DNA of 64,000 nucleotides from the NCBI RefSeq assembly GCF_019457595.1, contig NZ_CP080419.1, positions 806,001 through 870,000 on the forward strand, read 5' to 3'. The position numbers were made by a program, and so were the translations under genes. Shown piece by piece: positions 54,137 to 63,851 of this stretch. The stretch comes from Shewanella psychrotolerans. Lineage in GTDB: Bacteria > Pseudomonadota > Gammaproteobacteria > Enterobacterales > Shewanellaceae. Each line of letters starts with the position of its first letter. Positions within the stretch are counted from its first letter, which is position 1. Below the pieces are notes generated by a model. That model was given only the letters and a program-made list of their open reading frames with translations. It had not been told where the DNA came from and did not search any database.

Positions 54137-56632
54137 GTGATAAATATTTCGCTTTCACAACAACACGTTAAGGTATGGCAGGAGTCTATAGATACTCTGT
54201 CTGAACATTTTGATGGCAGTATTTTTCTTTACGTTTTAGGCGAGTTAGATGAGTTAAGTTTGCTGCTAAAATGTCAAAACGCTTCGGCTGACGATATGTT
54301 ACGCGCTGATGAGCTTGTTGCACAAGGCCTTAATTTATTAACACCTTTAATCCATTTAACCGAGCCTACAGAAGTTTATCGGTCTGAAGATGGCATCAGT
54401 CTTATTCCTGTTTTATGGCCGCAAAAAGCCGTTTATGGCGCATTATGCCTTGTATCTAATAAGGTCAGTGATTCAACCCAAGGTGGCAACTCCCCAAGTT
54501 TGAATAGATTGATTATGATGGGTGTTGATTCTATCGAATTATCATTGAATCGTGTTTTTAAGTCTTCGCGCCAACAAAAAATAGCATCTCGGCAATCTCC
54601 CTTATCTCCACCAATAGACCTGCAGCTGTTCATCGATAGCATCAAAGAACATATATGGATGAAAGATATTGCTGGGCGATACATCATTGCTAACCATAGT
54701 GTTGAGCTGGCTTGGGGTCGTCCTCGAGATCAAATTATTAACCATACCGATGACGAGATCTTTGACTCGAAGCTAGCAGAGGCTTTCGTACAGGGAGATT
54801 ATGACGCTGTTGTTCGTGGGGTACAGATTACGGCTGCTGAATGCCAAGGTCTTGATATAGATGATAAAAAATCTTGGCTTGAAACCACCAAAGTACCAGT
54901 GGTCAGTGATGATGGTATCTTAGAAGGGGTTATAGGAATAACGCGAAACATTACTTCTCATAAAGCCGCCCAAGAGCAGTTAGAAATGGCCGCTAGCGTC
55001 TTTGAAAATTCGCTAGAGGGTGTATTGATCACCGATGCCGCTGGCAATATCGTCGAAGTTCATGGTGCGTTTACTGACATCACTGGATTTAGTCGTGATG
55101 AAGTGATTGGAAAGAACCCCCGAATATTTAGTTCAGGTCGACAGAGTAAAGCGTTTTTCGAGGCGCTTTGGCACGCGATTTTGACTCAAGGAAAGTGGCA
55201 CGGTGAAGTATGGAATCGCCATAAAAGTGGTGCTATTTTCCCTGAGAGACTGACGATTAGTTCAATGTATGATGATGATAATAACGTACGTTATTTTGTC
55301 GCCGTATTTACTGATATTTCGGCGCAAAAACAGAGTGAGCAAGAGTTAGCGCGTTTGGTCTATCATGATCCTTTGACTCAATTACCTAACCGAATGACAC
55401 TGTCCGCGCAGCTTGAGCAAGAGCTACGTCATGCTAAGCGAGAAGAAGCCGAACTTGCTCTCATTTTTATCGATGTTGATCTGTTTAAGCATATTAACGA
55501 TAGTTTTGGTCATGTTGCTGGCGATACGGTTTTGGTTGAACTGGCACAACGTTTAGCCGCTAAATTGGATAGTCGAGGGACTTTGGCTCGTCTTGGTAGT
55601 GATGAGTTTGTGGCGCTGTTATCCCATATCGAGAGTAGCGATCAAGTTGCTTTGATGGTCAGTCAGTTGCGAGAAGTATTTGACGCGCCGTTTGTGTTTG
55701 ACGGTGGCGCAATTCGTCTCACTGCGAGTATGGGGATCGCCCTTTATCCTGGCGATGGTGACAACTGTGATACCTTATTAAGTAATGCCGATGCTGCGAT
55801 GCATAGGGCCAAGACTAATGGCCGAAATAACTATGCTTTTTATACTCAATCGTTAACGCTGGAATCGATCGAACACCTGAAATTACAAAGTGCGCTCCAC
55901 GATGCAATTGCTAACAATGCTTTTCATCTGGTTTATCAACCCAAAGTTAATTTCACTACGCTTAAATGCAGTGGATTTGAGGCGCTACTTCGTTGGCAAG
56001 ACCCTAGTTTAGGCAATGTCTCTCCGGCAATCTTTATCCCAGTGGCAGAAAAAATCGGTTTAATATACGAAATAGGCTTGTGGGTGCTAAAAAATGCTGC
56101 GACTCAAGGGATGCGCTGGTTAGACGAGGGAAAAACCTTTGAGCGTATTTCGGTTAATGTCGCAGGACCACAGTTACAACAAGCGAACTTTTATGATGAC
56201 GTCAAAAGGGTATTAAATGACACCGGTTTGCCACCACATCACTTAGAATTAGAGGTGACGGAAAGCTGTATGATGTCGGATCCTAAGACGGTGATCACCT
56301 TGCTGAAGAAGCTAGGTGATCTGGGTCTTGAGTTATCTGTGGATGATTTTGGAACGGGTTATTCTTCACTCACTTACCTTAAACGGTTGCCAATACATAA
56401 GTTAAAGATTGATCAATCGTTTGTCAGAGATATTCCCTGTGATAGTCACAATACAGCTATCGCTAAGGCGGTTATTGCGTTGGGACATGCCTTGAATCTA
56501 ACGGTTATCGCCGAAGGGGTTGAAACCGAGGAACAAGCCGAGTTTCTCATTAACGCAGGATGCGATGAAGCACAAGGTTACCTTTACAGTCGGCCGTTAT
56601 TAGCAACAGATTTAGCGTCATTTTTATCTTAG
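54137..56632 (+). CDS. PAS-PAS-GGDEF-EAL protein, probable c-di-GMP phosphodiesterase
   Basis: This 831-residue protein starts at GTG. It has an unassigned N-terminal part (about 1-150), two PAS domains (about 160-275 and 280-400), a GGDEF domain (about 400-565) and an EAL domain (about 575-831). The GGDEF site is changed to GSDEF (487-491), so cyclase activity may be lost or reduced. The EAL site is complete: EAL at 615-617, ELEVTES, DDFGTGYSS, KIDQSFV and AEGVET. The likely net activity is breakdown of c-di-GMP, with PAS domains sensing a cofactor or ligand. There is no membrane segment, so it is probably cytoplasmic. Confidence 0.9.
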   Translation: MINISLSQQHVKVWQESIDTLSEHFDGSIFLYVLGELDELSLLLKCQNASADDMLRADELVAQGLNLLTPLIHLTEPTEVYRSEDGISLIPVLWPQKAVYGALCLVSNKVSDSTQGGNSPSLNRLIMMGVDSIELSLNRVFKSSRQQKIASRQSPLSPPIDLQLFIDSIKEHIWMKDIAGRYIIANHSVELAWGRPRDQIINHTDDEIFDSKLAEAFVQGDYDAVVRGVQITAAECQGLDIDDKKSWLETTKVPVVSDDGILEGVIGITRNITSHKAAQEQLEMAASVFENSLEGVLITDAAGNIVEVHGAFTDITGFSRDEVIGKNPRIFSSGRQSKAFFEALWHAILTQGKWHGEVWNRHKSGAIFPERLTISSMYDDDNNVRYFVAVFTDISAQKQSEQELARLVYHDPLTQLPNRMTLSAQLEQELRHAKREEAELALIFIDVDLFKHINDSFGHVAGDTVLVELAQRLAAKLDSRGTLARLGSDEFVALLSHIESSDQVALMVSQLREVFDAPFVFDGGAIRLTASMGIALYPGDGDNCDTLLSNADAAMHRAKTNGRNNYAFYTQSLTLESIEHLKLQSALHDAIANNAFHLVYQPKVNFTTLKCSGFEALLRWQDPSLGNVSPAIFIPVAEKIGLIYEIGLWVLKNAATQGMRWLDEGKTFERISVNVAGPQLQQANFYDDVKRVLNDTGLPPHHLELEVTESCMMSDPKTVITLLKKLGDLGLELSVDDFGTGYSSLTYLKRLPIHKLKIDQSFVRDIPCDSHNTAIAKAVIALGHALNLTVIAEGVETEEQAEFLINAGCDEAQGYLYSRPLLATDLASFLS

Positions 56633-56663
56633 GTTTCGCTAGTCTTAATAACGAGATATTCAC

Positions 56664-57278
56664 TTAACATATTGCACTGGGGAGGTCATCTATCTGTCTT
56701 ACTTCGCCTGAAGCCATATTATCGAGATGAATATTGCCTATACGCACTCTCACTAGGCGCAGGGTGGCAAAGCCAACTGCAGCGGTCATTTTACGTATTT
56801 GACGGTTTTTACCTTCGGTGAGCGTAATGGATATCCAACTTGTCGGGCCATGGCGTGGGTCTCGGATGGCTCGTCCTCTATCGGGTAGTTCGGGAATCTG
56901 TGTTAGTTTAAATACCTTGCAAGGTAAGGTATGGTACTTTTCCCCTTTAATGCCAATATTGACCCCTGTTGTTAACAGCGCTAATGCCTTAGCATCTATA
57001 TCTCCATCTACCTGTACATAATATTCTTTTTCTATTGATTTGCTGCGAACTAGGTGGCTTGTCATCCCATCGGTCGTCAATAGTAATAATCCTTCAGAAT
57101 CATGATCTAGGCGCCCAATAGCCATTATGCCTTTTGGGAAGGCAGCCAAATCAGCCAGAAGCGGTTTACGTTTACGTCGCTCGGGTACGAACTGACTTAA
57201 GTAATTATAAGGTTTGAAAATTTTAAAGTGAGACGCTTTGATACGATCACGGTTTAAGTCTTGTTGACTGTCTGACAT
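56664..57278 (-). CDS. rluE: 23S rRNA pseudouridine synthase of the RluE group
   Basis: This 204-residue enzyme of the RsuA/RluB/E/F family isomerises U2457 in 23S rRNA in E. coli. The catalytic Asp D58 is in GRLDHDSEGLLLLT, and EGKNRQIRKMTAAVG is the family C-terminal motif. It lacks the S4 domain, as RluE does. The start ATG at 57278 has no strong ribosome site, so the exact start is less sure. It is convergent with the GGDEF-EAL gene. Confidence 0.88.
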   Translation of the reverse strand: MSDSQQDLNRDRIKASHFKIFKPYNYLSQFVPERRKRKPLLADLAAFPKGIMAIGRLDHDSEGLLLLTTDGMTSHLVRSKSIEKEYYVQVDGDIDAKALALLTTGVNIGIKGEKYHTLPCKVFKLTQIPELPDRGRAIRDPRHGPTSWISITLTEGKNRQIRKMTAAVGFATLRLVRVRIGNIHLDNMASGEVRQIDDLPSAIC

Positions 57279-57515
57279 GAGTTAGCGAGCTTCTTGGAGG
57301 TTAAAAGTGGATTATATCATGTTGAGTTTGGGTTTATATGCTAGCTATATTTGAACTAATATACTGCAATATTAATAATGACAACGCTGTCATTCGTGGT
57401 TATAGTAATGTTAATTTGATCACCCGCACTGGGGCATTGATGCGCTTATCATGTTTTGGGCATTAATAACTGGCGGCATCGATCTGTGTTACTAACGGCT
57501 GAATGAGTCAAAAAT

Positions 57516-58316
57516 ATGCAAATTGTTATTCTAAAAAATAGTGTAGAAGTCGCCGAATATGGAGCGAATATATTTATTGAGCAATTAAAGGCAAAGCCTG
57601 ACTCTGTGCTTGGATTGGCGACGGGCTCGACGCCAGTGTCGCTTTATCAACAACTAATCAATGCCAATCGGGCTGGAGAGGTCTCTTTTGCCCAGGTAAC
57701 AAGTTTTAATCTCGATGAATATCTTGGTCTCGATGGTTCTCATTCACAGAGTTATCGTTATTTCATGAATGAACAGCTATTCGAGCATATCGATATTAAT
57801 AAGGCCCAAACCTTTGTTCCACCAGGCGATGCCCAAGATCCTATAGAGGCATGTGAGCGTTATGAGAATCAAATTGTTGACGCTGGTGGTATTGATATTC
57901 AGCTACTTGGGATTGGCCGTAATGGACATATTGGTTTCAATGAACCATCTTCAGGTTTAATGTCTCGTACACGAGTTAAGACATTAACTAAGGCGACAAT
58001 CGATGATAATGCCCGCTTCTTTAGCGAAGGAGAGTATCAGCCACATTTATCCATAACAATGGGGATAGGCACCATCTTGGACGCAAAGAAAGTGGTACTC
58101 CTCGCCACTGGTGATAATAAGGCCGATGCGATTAAGGCGACGGTTGAGGGAGCGTTAAGCGCTTCTTGTCCAGCTTCAGCACTACAGCTACATCGTCATG
58201 CTGTATTAGTATTGGATGAAGCCGCCGCTTCAAAATTAGCGGATTGTGATTTTTATAAGCATATAGAAGTTGAAAATCAAAAGTTGAGGGCGAGATTATA
58301 TAAAGCAAAGGGGTAA
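57516..58316 (+). CDS. nagB: Glucosamine-6-phosphate deaminase NagB
   Basis: This 266-residue enzyme converts glucosamine-6-phosphate to fructose-6-phosphate and ammonia. The catalytic Asp D67 region (FNLDEYLGL) and H138 in [13 protein letters not shown] are in place; the residue before the His motif is Asn where E. coli has Asp, as in Bacillus-type enzymes. Length equals E. coli NagB. No nag operon genes (nagA, nagE, nagC) are beside it. Many Shewanella use the unrelated NagB-II enzyme, so this copy is notable. Confidence 0.93.
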   Translation: MQIVILKNSVEVAEYGANIFIEQLKAKPDSVLGLATGSTPVSLYQQLINANRAGEVSFAQVTSFNLDEYLGLDGSHSQSYRYFMNEQLFEHIDINKAQTFVPPGDAQDPIEACERYENQIVDAGGIDIQLLGIGRNGHIGFNEPSSGLMSRTRVKTLTKATIDDNARFFSEGEYQPHLSITMGIGTILDAKKVVLLATGDNKADAIKATVEGALSASCPASALQLHRHAVLVLDEAAASKLADCDFYKHIEVENQKLRARLYKAKG

Positions 58317-58375
58317 TTGGTGTTCTGCACCACTTTGTGGTCATCGGTGCGGATTAACCAACGTAACGCTGACCT

Positions 58376-60064
58376 TTAGAAGCGAAGTTGGTTGCGCCCT
58401 TCATGCTTGGCTAAGTAAAGGAGTTCGTCTGCTTTATCAATAAGCTGACCTAAAGTACATTGATTACTTGTTCCATAAGCGACACCTGCACTTATGGTGA
58501 TATTGAAGGTTTCATCTCCTTTAGCAAACGGATATTGCTGTATTTGTGCAGCAAACTCATTAACGATGATAATAGCATCGGCTAATTTTGTGTTATAAAA
58601 AACCAGTAAGAACTCTTCACCTCCCCACCTTACAGCCACATCTTTTTGTCTCAACTGCTGCATTAACATTGAGCCAACCTTGGCTAGCACTAAATCACCA
58701 CAGGAATGACCGAATCTATCGTTTATCTGTTTAAAGTAGTCGATATCGATCATGGCAAGGCTCAAGCCCTGCTTAGGTTGACTTTGTTGCCACAATTGAG
58801 GCATTAACTCATAAAAGGCTCGACGATTATTAAGGCCTGTAAGCGGGTCTAGCTTAGCCATATATTGAGCGTGGAGTTTTTCATTTTCGATGTGACGAAA
58901 TTGACGTGCTAATGCGAAAGCTAATAACGTCATATCCACTAACATGCCCGCTTCAGATGCTCGGTAGCTCAATGTGGTATAGGGAATCAGTCCCAAAACC
59001 GTTATACCTGTGGAAGCTGTGCCAAGCATTGATGTCATTGAAGCGAGTAAAAACAGTTTGCCGTTACTGTTTCCTCTTTTTATGGCAAACATCCCCAATA
59101 TCAACATCAATATTGAAAACAGTAACATAAAGACAAATGCAATATATAAGGCAATGGCCTGTTCGCCCATCGCTAAGATAATAATGAGTGGTAATAAGAA
59201 GATGGCACACAGGCTTAGTACACTCCTATATAGCAATAGACTTAGCCTTTTGATAGATAAAAAATGAAGCGCAAAGAGTAAGCCAAAGAGGTTAAATATT
59301 CCCATTAATAGCGGGTTTGCCAGCTGTTGCCATTGAATACTGTTAGGCCATAGCCACTGATATCCATGGCCTGTGTAGGCCATGTTGAGAATCATAAAGC
59401 TAAGTAAAAACAATGAATAATAAAAGTAACTTACATTTCTTAGGCCGATAAATAGCATCAAGTTGTATGCCAATAGGCAGAATATTGCGCCATACAGAAA
59501 GCCGTAGCTATAACTATCAAAGCGTTGATGAGCTACGGATTCATTTTCATCTTGAAAATATATGGGTACTAACATGGGATCGATAGACTCTACGCGAATA
59601 AGTAGATGGGTGATGCCAGGGGGAAACCCATAGTCAATATTAAAGAATCGTTGATTGTTACCCCGTTGAGAAAAGGGGAGATGATCGCCCCGCACTAACT
59701 TGTGGTACTTGTCATTTGGGGAGTAAAAATAGAACTCAATTTTATCAAGCCAAGCATTACTTACGGTAAGTTGTCTCTCTATTGTGAACTGTTCGGGATT
59801 ACGAATGCTTATAGCAAGCCAATGAGGTGTTGCATTTATGCCAAAATTGGCGACATTGTTTTCAATTTGGTTAAATTCGCCATTCAGGTAACTGTTTAAT
59901 ATTTGCTCTGAAGAAAGGTGTTCTTGGGCTTCTTTCGTGGAAAACTGCTCGCTAATCGAGTCGGTATAGTGGTCATTTATATTTAAGCCATAGGCGTTGC
60001 TAGTTACCAAACAAGCTAGCGTACTTACTAATAATAGGTAGAATGAAATCCATTTAAAGGTCAT
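58376..60064 (-). CDS. 7TMR-DISM diguanylate cyclase
   Basis: This 562-residue membrane protein has a signal peptide (about 1-25), a periplasmic 7TMR-DISMED2-like beta domain (about 35-165), seven transmembrane helices (about 180-385) and a GGDEF domain (about 400-562). The active site is GGEEF (481-485) and the inhibitory I-site R472-x-x-D475 (RQKD) is present, five residues upstream, so product feedback is expected. It should make c-di-GMP in response to an external ligand. It is convergent with nagB. Confidence 0.92.
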   Translation of the reverse strand: MTFKWISFYLLLVSTLACLVTSNAYGLNINDHYTDSISEQFSTKEAQEHLSSEQILNSYLNGEFNQIENNVANFGINATPHWLAISIRNPEQFTIERQLTVSNAWLDKIEFYFYSPNDKYHKLVRGDHLPFSQRGNNQRFFNIDYGFPPGITHLLIRVESIDPMLVPIYFQDENESVAHQRFDSYSYGFLYGAIFCLLAYNLMLFIGLRNVSYFYYSLFLLSFMILNMAYTGHGYQWLWPNSIQWQQLANPLLMGIFNLFGLLFALHFLSIKRLSLLLYRSVLSLCAIFLLPLIIILAMGEQAIALYIAFVFMLLFSILMLILGMFAIKRGNSNGKLFLLASMTSMLGTASTGITVLGLIPYTTLSYRASEAGMLVDMTLLAFALARQFRHIENEKLHAQYMAKLDPLTGLNNRRAFYELMPQLWQQSQPKQGLSLAMIDIDYFKQINDRFGHSCGDLVLAKVGSMLMQQLRQKDVAVRWGGEEFLLVFYNTKLADAIIIVNEFAAQIQQYPFAKGDETFNITISAGVAYGTSNQCTLGQLIDKADELLYLAKHEGRNQLRF

Positions 60065-60244
60065 TGTTTTCTTTAATAAAAGTGATAATGTGCGCCCCTA
60101 ATTTTATTAAGGTTCGTTATAAATAATATGTTAGCGCAAAGACTACCTTTAACACAAACATAGAATTTCACCTAGAATGGGTTGGCATTTTATAGTTGTT
60201 TTTAGCGCAGTTTATTGTTTCTGTAGCGAAGGCGGATCATTGAT

Positions 60245-60562
60245 TTGGAAAAACATAATATATTTAGCACGTTACCAGACGATTTAACTTGTGAGGTGTT
60301 TGAGCCGATTGTGGATCAGGATGGCGTTGTTATTGAGCGTATTATTTCTATGGCTCATGTAACGCCCAAAGGGCAATGGTACTGCCAAGATCGCAGTGAG
60401 TGGGTCATGGTGTTACAAGGTGAAGCTAAGCTAGTATTTGATGATTCACAAGTGGTTCATCTCAAAAAGGGGGATTATATAACCATTCCGTCCCGCTGTA
60501 AGCACAGAGTCAGTTGGACCTGTGAAAGCGAACCCACTCTCTGGCTTGCTGTGCATTATTAA
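60245..60562 (+). CDS. Single-domain cupin protein
   Basis: This 105-residue protein seems to start at a TTG, about 10 bases after AAGGCGG, since no upstream ATG fits. The cupin core is DRSEWVMVLQGEAKLVFDD, HLKKGDYITIPSRCKHRV. The metal ligands are weakly kept (His at the end, Glu near the start of motif 1). The function is not known; small cupins include dioxygenases and sugar isomerases. Confidence 0.75.
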   Translation: MEKHNIFSTLPDDLTCEVFEPIVDQDGVVIERIISMAHVTPKGQWYCQDRSEWVMVLQGEAKLVFDDSQVVHLKKGDYITIPSRCKHRVSWTCESEPTLWLAVHY

Positions 60563-60686
60563 GCTTTATCACTTCAACATGACTAAAATCTAGTTATGAT
60601 AACCGTGATCTGTGAGCTAGATCTGTTATAATCGCGCGCTAATTTTTATCCAACTTTTATCCAACAGTGAGCTGATTGAGTACCCC

Positions 60687-62612
60687 ATGGACAAGCCTGA
60701 GATTTTTACCCCCGATTCTGTATCGCCAGCACCACTAAAGGTACAGTCTAATCGCCTCGAGCTATTAGCACCTGCTAAGAATGCCGATTACGGTATCGAA
60801 GCGATTAAACATGGCGCTGATGCAGTCTATATTGGCGGGCCAGCCTTTGGCGCTCGTGCGACAGCCGGGAACAGCGTTGAAGATATTGCGCGCTTATGTG
60901 AATTTGCTCATCGGTATCATGCGCAGGTCTTTGTTGCGATCAACACCATCTTGATGGATGACGAGTTAGCCGCAGCAGAGAAATTGATCTGGGAAGTCTA
61001 CGAGGCCGGCGCGGATGCGCTTATTGTGCAAGATATGGCGATCTTGCAACTTGATATTCCCCCTATTGCGTTACATGCAAGTACTCAGATGGACAATCGA
61101 AGTCCAGAGAAGGTCGCCTTTCTTGAGCAGGTGGGCTTTTCGCAAGTGGTATTGGCAAGGGAGCTTGGCTTAAGTCAGATCCGTGACGTTGCCGCCAACA
61201 CCAACATGCAAATTGAGTTTTTCATTCATGGGGCGCTCTGTGTTGCGTTTAGTGGCTTATGTAACCTCAGTCACTCTTTTAGTAACCGCAGTGCCAACCG
61301 CGGTGAATGTTCGCAATTGTGCCGTTTACCTGGAGATTTAAAAACTCGCCAAGGTGAAGTGTTAGCACAAAATGAGCATCTACTATCGTTAAAAGATAAC
61401 AATCAAACCGACAACCTTGAGCTGCTTATCGACGCAGGTGTCCGCTCATTTAAGATTGAAGGCCGGCTTAAAGATTTAAGTTACGTTAAAAATGTCACCG
61501 CCCATTATCGCCAAGAGCTAGATAAAATAATGGCGAGACGCCCAGAGTTTACCGCCTCGTCACATGGTCGTTGTGAGCATAGCTTTACCCCAGATCCAGA
61601 GAAAACCTTTAACCGCGGTAAGACTGATTATTTTGTCCATGAGCGCAGCCAAGGGATGAATGATTTTCGCTCGCCAAAGTACATCGGCGAAGAAGTTGCC
61701 AAGGTAAAACGCATTGGCAGTGACTTTATCGAAGTGAGTTCAGAAGAAAGCTTCAATAATGGCGATGGCTTATGTTTCTTTACCAGTAACTTTACCGAGG
61801 CTAAACAGTCAGATGACAAGTTAAAAGGGATGCGGGTTAACCGCGCCGAAGGCCTTAAGCTGCATCTTACTCGCGTCCCGAAAGAGTTACAGGTGGGGAT
61901 GACCATCTATCGTAATCACAATCAGGCATTTGAAGCGGTATTAGCTAAAGAGTCATCTAAACGGGTGATTGAGGTCGATCTGCAATTAACCGATACAGAC
62001 GACGGCGTATGTTTAACCATGACCGACTGCTATGGTCATAGTGCCAGTCAGTCTTTAGTGGTCGAAAAGACAGTGGCAACCGACGTCGAGAAAACACTGC
62101 AGGGGCTGCGTAAGCAACTAGCTAAGTTAGGCAGTACTGATTTTAAGGCGCGTAAGATCGCCATCGAAACCGAGCAAACTTGGTTTATCCCCACTTCAAT
62201 GTTAAATGGCTTGCGTCGTGACACGGTTGCGGCATTAGAACTGGCGCGAGTCGATGGCTATCAACGTCCAAAAGCATGGAAATATAATCAAGAAGCGACT
62301 TATCCAGTTAAACACCTAAGTTATTTGGGTAATGTGGCCAATGAAAAGGCCAAAGACTTTTATACTCGTCATGGTGTTATCGACATTCAAGATACCTATG
62401 AGAAAAATGGGGTAACCGAAGATGTGCCATTAATGGTCACTAAACACTGTTTACGCTTTAATTTTAATCTGTGTCCAAAAGAGGTTCCGGGGATCAAAGC
62501 TGACCCTATGGTATTGGAGATAGGTAAAGACGTATTAAAGCTGGTCTTTGATTGCCCTAAGTGTGAGATGCTGGTGGTCGCAGAAAATCGCCAGGTTAAA
62601 TCGAGCGACTAA
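60687..62612 (+). CDS. rlhA: 23S rRNA C2501 hydroxylase RlhA (U32 family)
   Basis: This 641-residue protein matches E. coli RlhA (YdcP), which needs iron-sulfur and prephenate-linked functions to hydroxylate C2501 of 23S rRNA. The U32 core starts RLELLAPAKNADYGIEAIKHGADAVYIGGP in two parts. The Cys set in HGALCVAFSGLC and GECSQLCRLP, and C-terminal Cys (KHCLRFNFNLCP and DCPKCEM), are in place. The larger size and C-terminal DUF3656-like region separate it from TrhP/YegQ, which is about 450 residues. It ends with a terminator. Confidence 0.92.
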   Translation: MDKPEIFTPDSVSPAPLKVQSNRLELLAPAKNADYGIEAIKHGADAVYIGGPAFGARATAGNSVEDIARLCEFAHRYHAQVFVAINTILMDDELAAAEKLIWEVYEAGADALIVQDMAILQLDIPPIALHASTQMDNRSPEKVAFLEQVGFSQVVLARELGLSQIRDVAANTNMQIEFFIHGALCVAFSGLCNLSHSFSNRSANRGECSQLCRLPGDLKTRQGEVLAQNEHLLSLKDNNQTDNLELLIDAGVRSFKIEGRLKDLSYVKNVTAHYRQELDKIMARRPEFTASSHGRCEHSFTPDPEKTFNRGKTDYFVHERSQGMNDFRSPKYIGEEVAKVKRIGSDFIEVSSEESFNNGDGLCFFTSNFTEAKQSDDKLKGMRVNRAEGLKLHLTRVPKELQVGMTIYRNHNQAFEAVLAKESSKRVIEVDLQLTDTDDGVCLTMTDCYGHSASQSLVVEKTVATDVEKTLQGLRKQLAKLGSTDFKARKIAIETEQTWFIPTSMLNGLRRDTVAALELARVDGYQRPKAWKYNQEATYPVKHLSYLGNVANEKAKDFYTRHGVIDIQDTYEKNGVTEDVPLMVTKHCLRFNFNLCPKEVPGIKADPMVLEIGKDVLKLVFDCPKCEMLVVAENRQVKSSD

Positions 62613-62635
62613 TTGCCACATCTGTTTTCTCCCCT

Positions 62636-62661
62636 AAAAAGTCGCCAATTGGCGATTTTTT
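62636..62661 (+). terminator. Rho-independent terminator after rlhA
   Basis: AAAAAGTCGCC pairs with GGCGATTTTTT around a 4-base loop. Confidence 0.85.
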
Positions 62662-63007
62662 ATTTTCAGCCCTAAACCACCTACAGAAGTAGGTGGTTAG
62701 CATCAATTAAGCTTTGCGAGAAGTGCTGTGCAAGCGTCTACATCAGGGATGATTTAGCTGTGCCTATAGGAATATATTTATGGCGTCTTGCTAAAGCAAA
62801 ATAGGCAAGCTCTCCTGAAGGCGGATGCGTTATATGAGCTGTTTATTGACCTTGCTGGTAGAGCGGAATGCGATATCCATTAGAGGCTAAGCAGTGTGTC
62901 GGGAGCAAATACTCTCCATAGGCTATTGGATAATCAGTTTTTTATGGGTAAGTTAGGTACTTATATATTTTTTGCCGCAATCGCGGCCTAGATTAAGGAC
63001 AATGGCT
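62662..63007. other. Intergenic region with an IS200/IS605-like hairpin
   Basis: It opens with TTTTCAGCCCTAAACCACC and the hairpin at 62675-62698, described separately. The rest, about 300 bases, has no recognised gene; the ribosome site AAGGA at 62995-62999 serves the next gene. Confidence 0.55.
62675..62698. repeat. IS200/IS605-like end hairpin, copy 1
   Basis: AACCACCTAC pairs with GTAGGTGGTT around the loop AGAA (10-bp stem). The preceding TTTTCAGCCCTAAACC is shared with the 63442 copy, and both sit just after a terminator T run. Confidence 0.7.
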
Positions 63008-63382
63008 ATGGGATTACTCGACGCGCTAATGGGCAATGCTTCAGAGGTAAATTTAGATGAGCTAGCTGAGGAGTTGGGCCCAATAATGGGCGACAATGAA
63101 CAGCTAGCGCTGGCCTATCGGGTGGTAAGAGATATGTTTGTGTTCACTAACAAGCGTCTTATCCTCATCGATAAGCAGGGGATGACCGGTAAGAAAGTCA
63201 GTTATCACTCAGTACCCTATAAAGCGATCACTCATTTTGAGGTGGAAACTGCCGGAACTTTTGATATGGATTCAGAGTTAAAGCTGTGGATCTCGGGTCA
63301 GAAAGATCCTTTAGTGAAGGAGTTAAAGAAAGGTACCGATGTGGTCGGTATTCAAAAGACCATCGCCAATTTCTCACTCTAG
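63008..63382 (+). CDS. PH-like domain protein (bPH_1/YvbH type)
   Basis: This 124-residue protein is of the bacterial PH-domain family (DUF of YvbH type): YRVVRDMFVFTNKRLILID, KKVSYHSVPYKAITHFEVE and LKLWISG are the family beta strands. I chose the ATG at 63008 because AAGGA lies 8 bases upstream; ATGs or TTGs before it are too close or unconserved. The role of this family is not well known. It ends with its own terminator. Confidence 0.82.
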   Translation: MGLLDALMGNASEVNLDELAEELGPIMGDNEQLALAYRVVRDMFVFTNKRLILIDKQGMTGKKVSYHSVPYKAITHFEVETAGTFDMDSELKLWISGQKDPLVKELKKGTDVVGIQKTIANFSL

Positions 63383-63402
63383 CTTTTAAGTTTGTCTTAA
63401 TG

Positions 63403-63428
63403 AGCCCAAGCTTATGCTTGGGCTTTTT
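63403..63428 (+). terminator. Rho-independent terminator after the PH-like gene
   Basis: AGCCCAAGC pairs with GCTTGGGCT around a 4-base loop, with a T run. Confidence 0.85.
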
Positions 63429-63441
63429 GTTTTCAGCCCTA

Positions 63442-63465
63442 AACCACCTACTTCAGTAGGTGGTT
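63442..63465. repeat. IS200/IS605-like end hairpin, copy 2
   Basis: AACCACCTAC pairs with GTAGGTGGTT around loop TTCA; same left flank TTTTCAGCCCTAAACC as copy 1. Confidence 0.7.
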
Positions 63466-63633
63466 ATCATCATTTAGGCTTAGCCTGTAATTTGCATTGA
63501 TGGATAGATGCAGTTACCCATCGTACGGGGCAGTGTAATTATTTTCCCAATGCTATAAGCAGGCTAAATAGAGCCAAAAATAGGTTGGGTAAATAAGTAG
63601 ACGCTTTTGGCCCCCTTTGAGGGGGCTAATACA

Positions 63634-63659
63634 AAGCCACCTTCTTCAGAAGGTGGATT
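63634..63659. repeat. IS200/IS605-like right-end hairpin
   Basis: CCACCTTC (63637-63644) pairs with GAAGGTGG (63649-63656) around the loop TTCA, the same architecture as the left-end hairpins but with AGCC before and ATTTTTA after it. Confidence 0.6.
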
Positions 63660-63851
63660 TTTACTGCCAGTTCCAGCTCTCGTCTTTTATCAGGGTATGA
63701 TAATTTTGCTATCGATGTTTTCACTCCCAGTTATCTGTTTTAGGAAGAGTGAAAGATTAACTGTTTGGCTACGGTCTTACATTGCTCAATCCTAATTTAA
63801 TCTGATTTCAAATTAAATTAGTGTGTAAAATCATCTATATTGGAGTCGCTT

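Larger units (their letters stand above)
63429..63851. other. Intergenic region with a possible IS200/IS605-derived element
   Basis: This gap contains left- and right-end-like hairpins at 63442-63465 and 63634-63659 and a GCCCCC/GGGGGC hairpin at 63610-63626. If they are the two ends, the element is about 230 bp and non-coding. The final part leads to the catalase-like gene. Confidence 0.55.
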
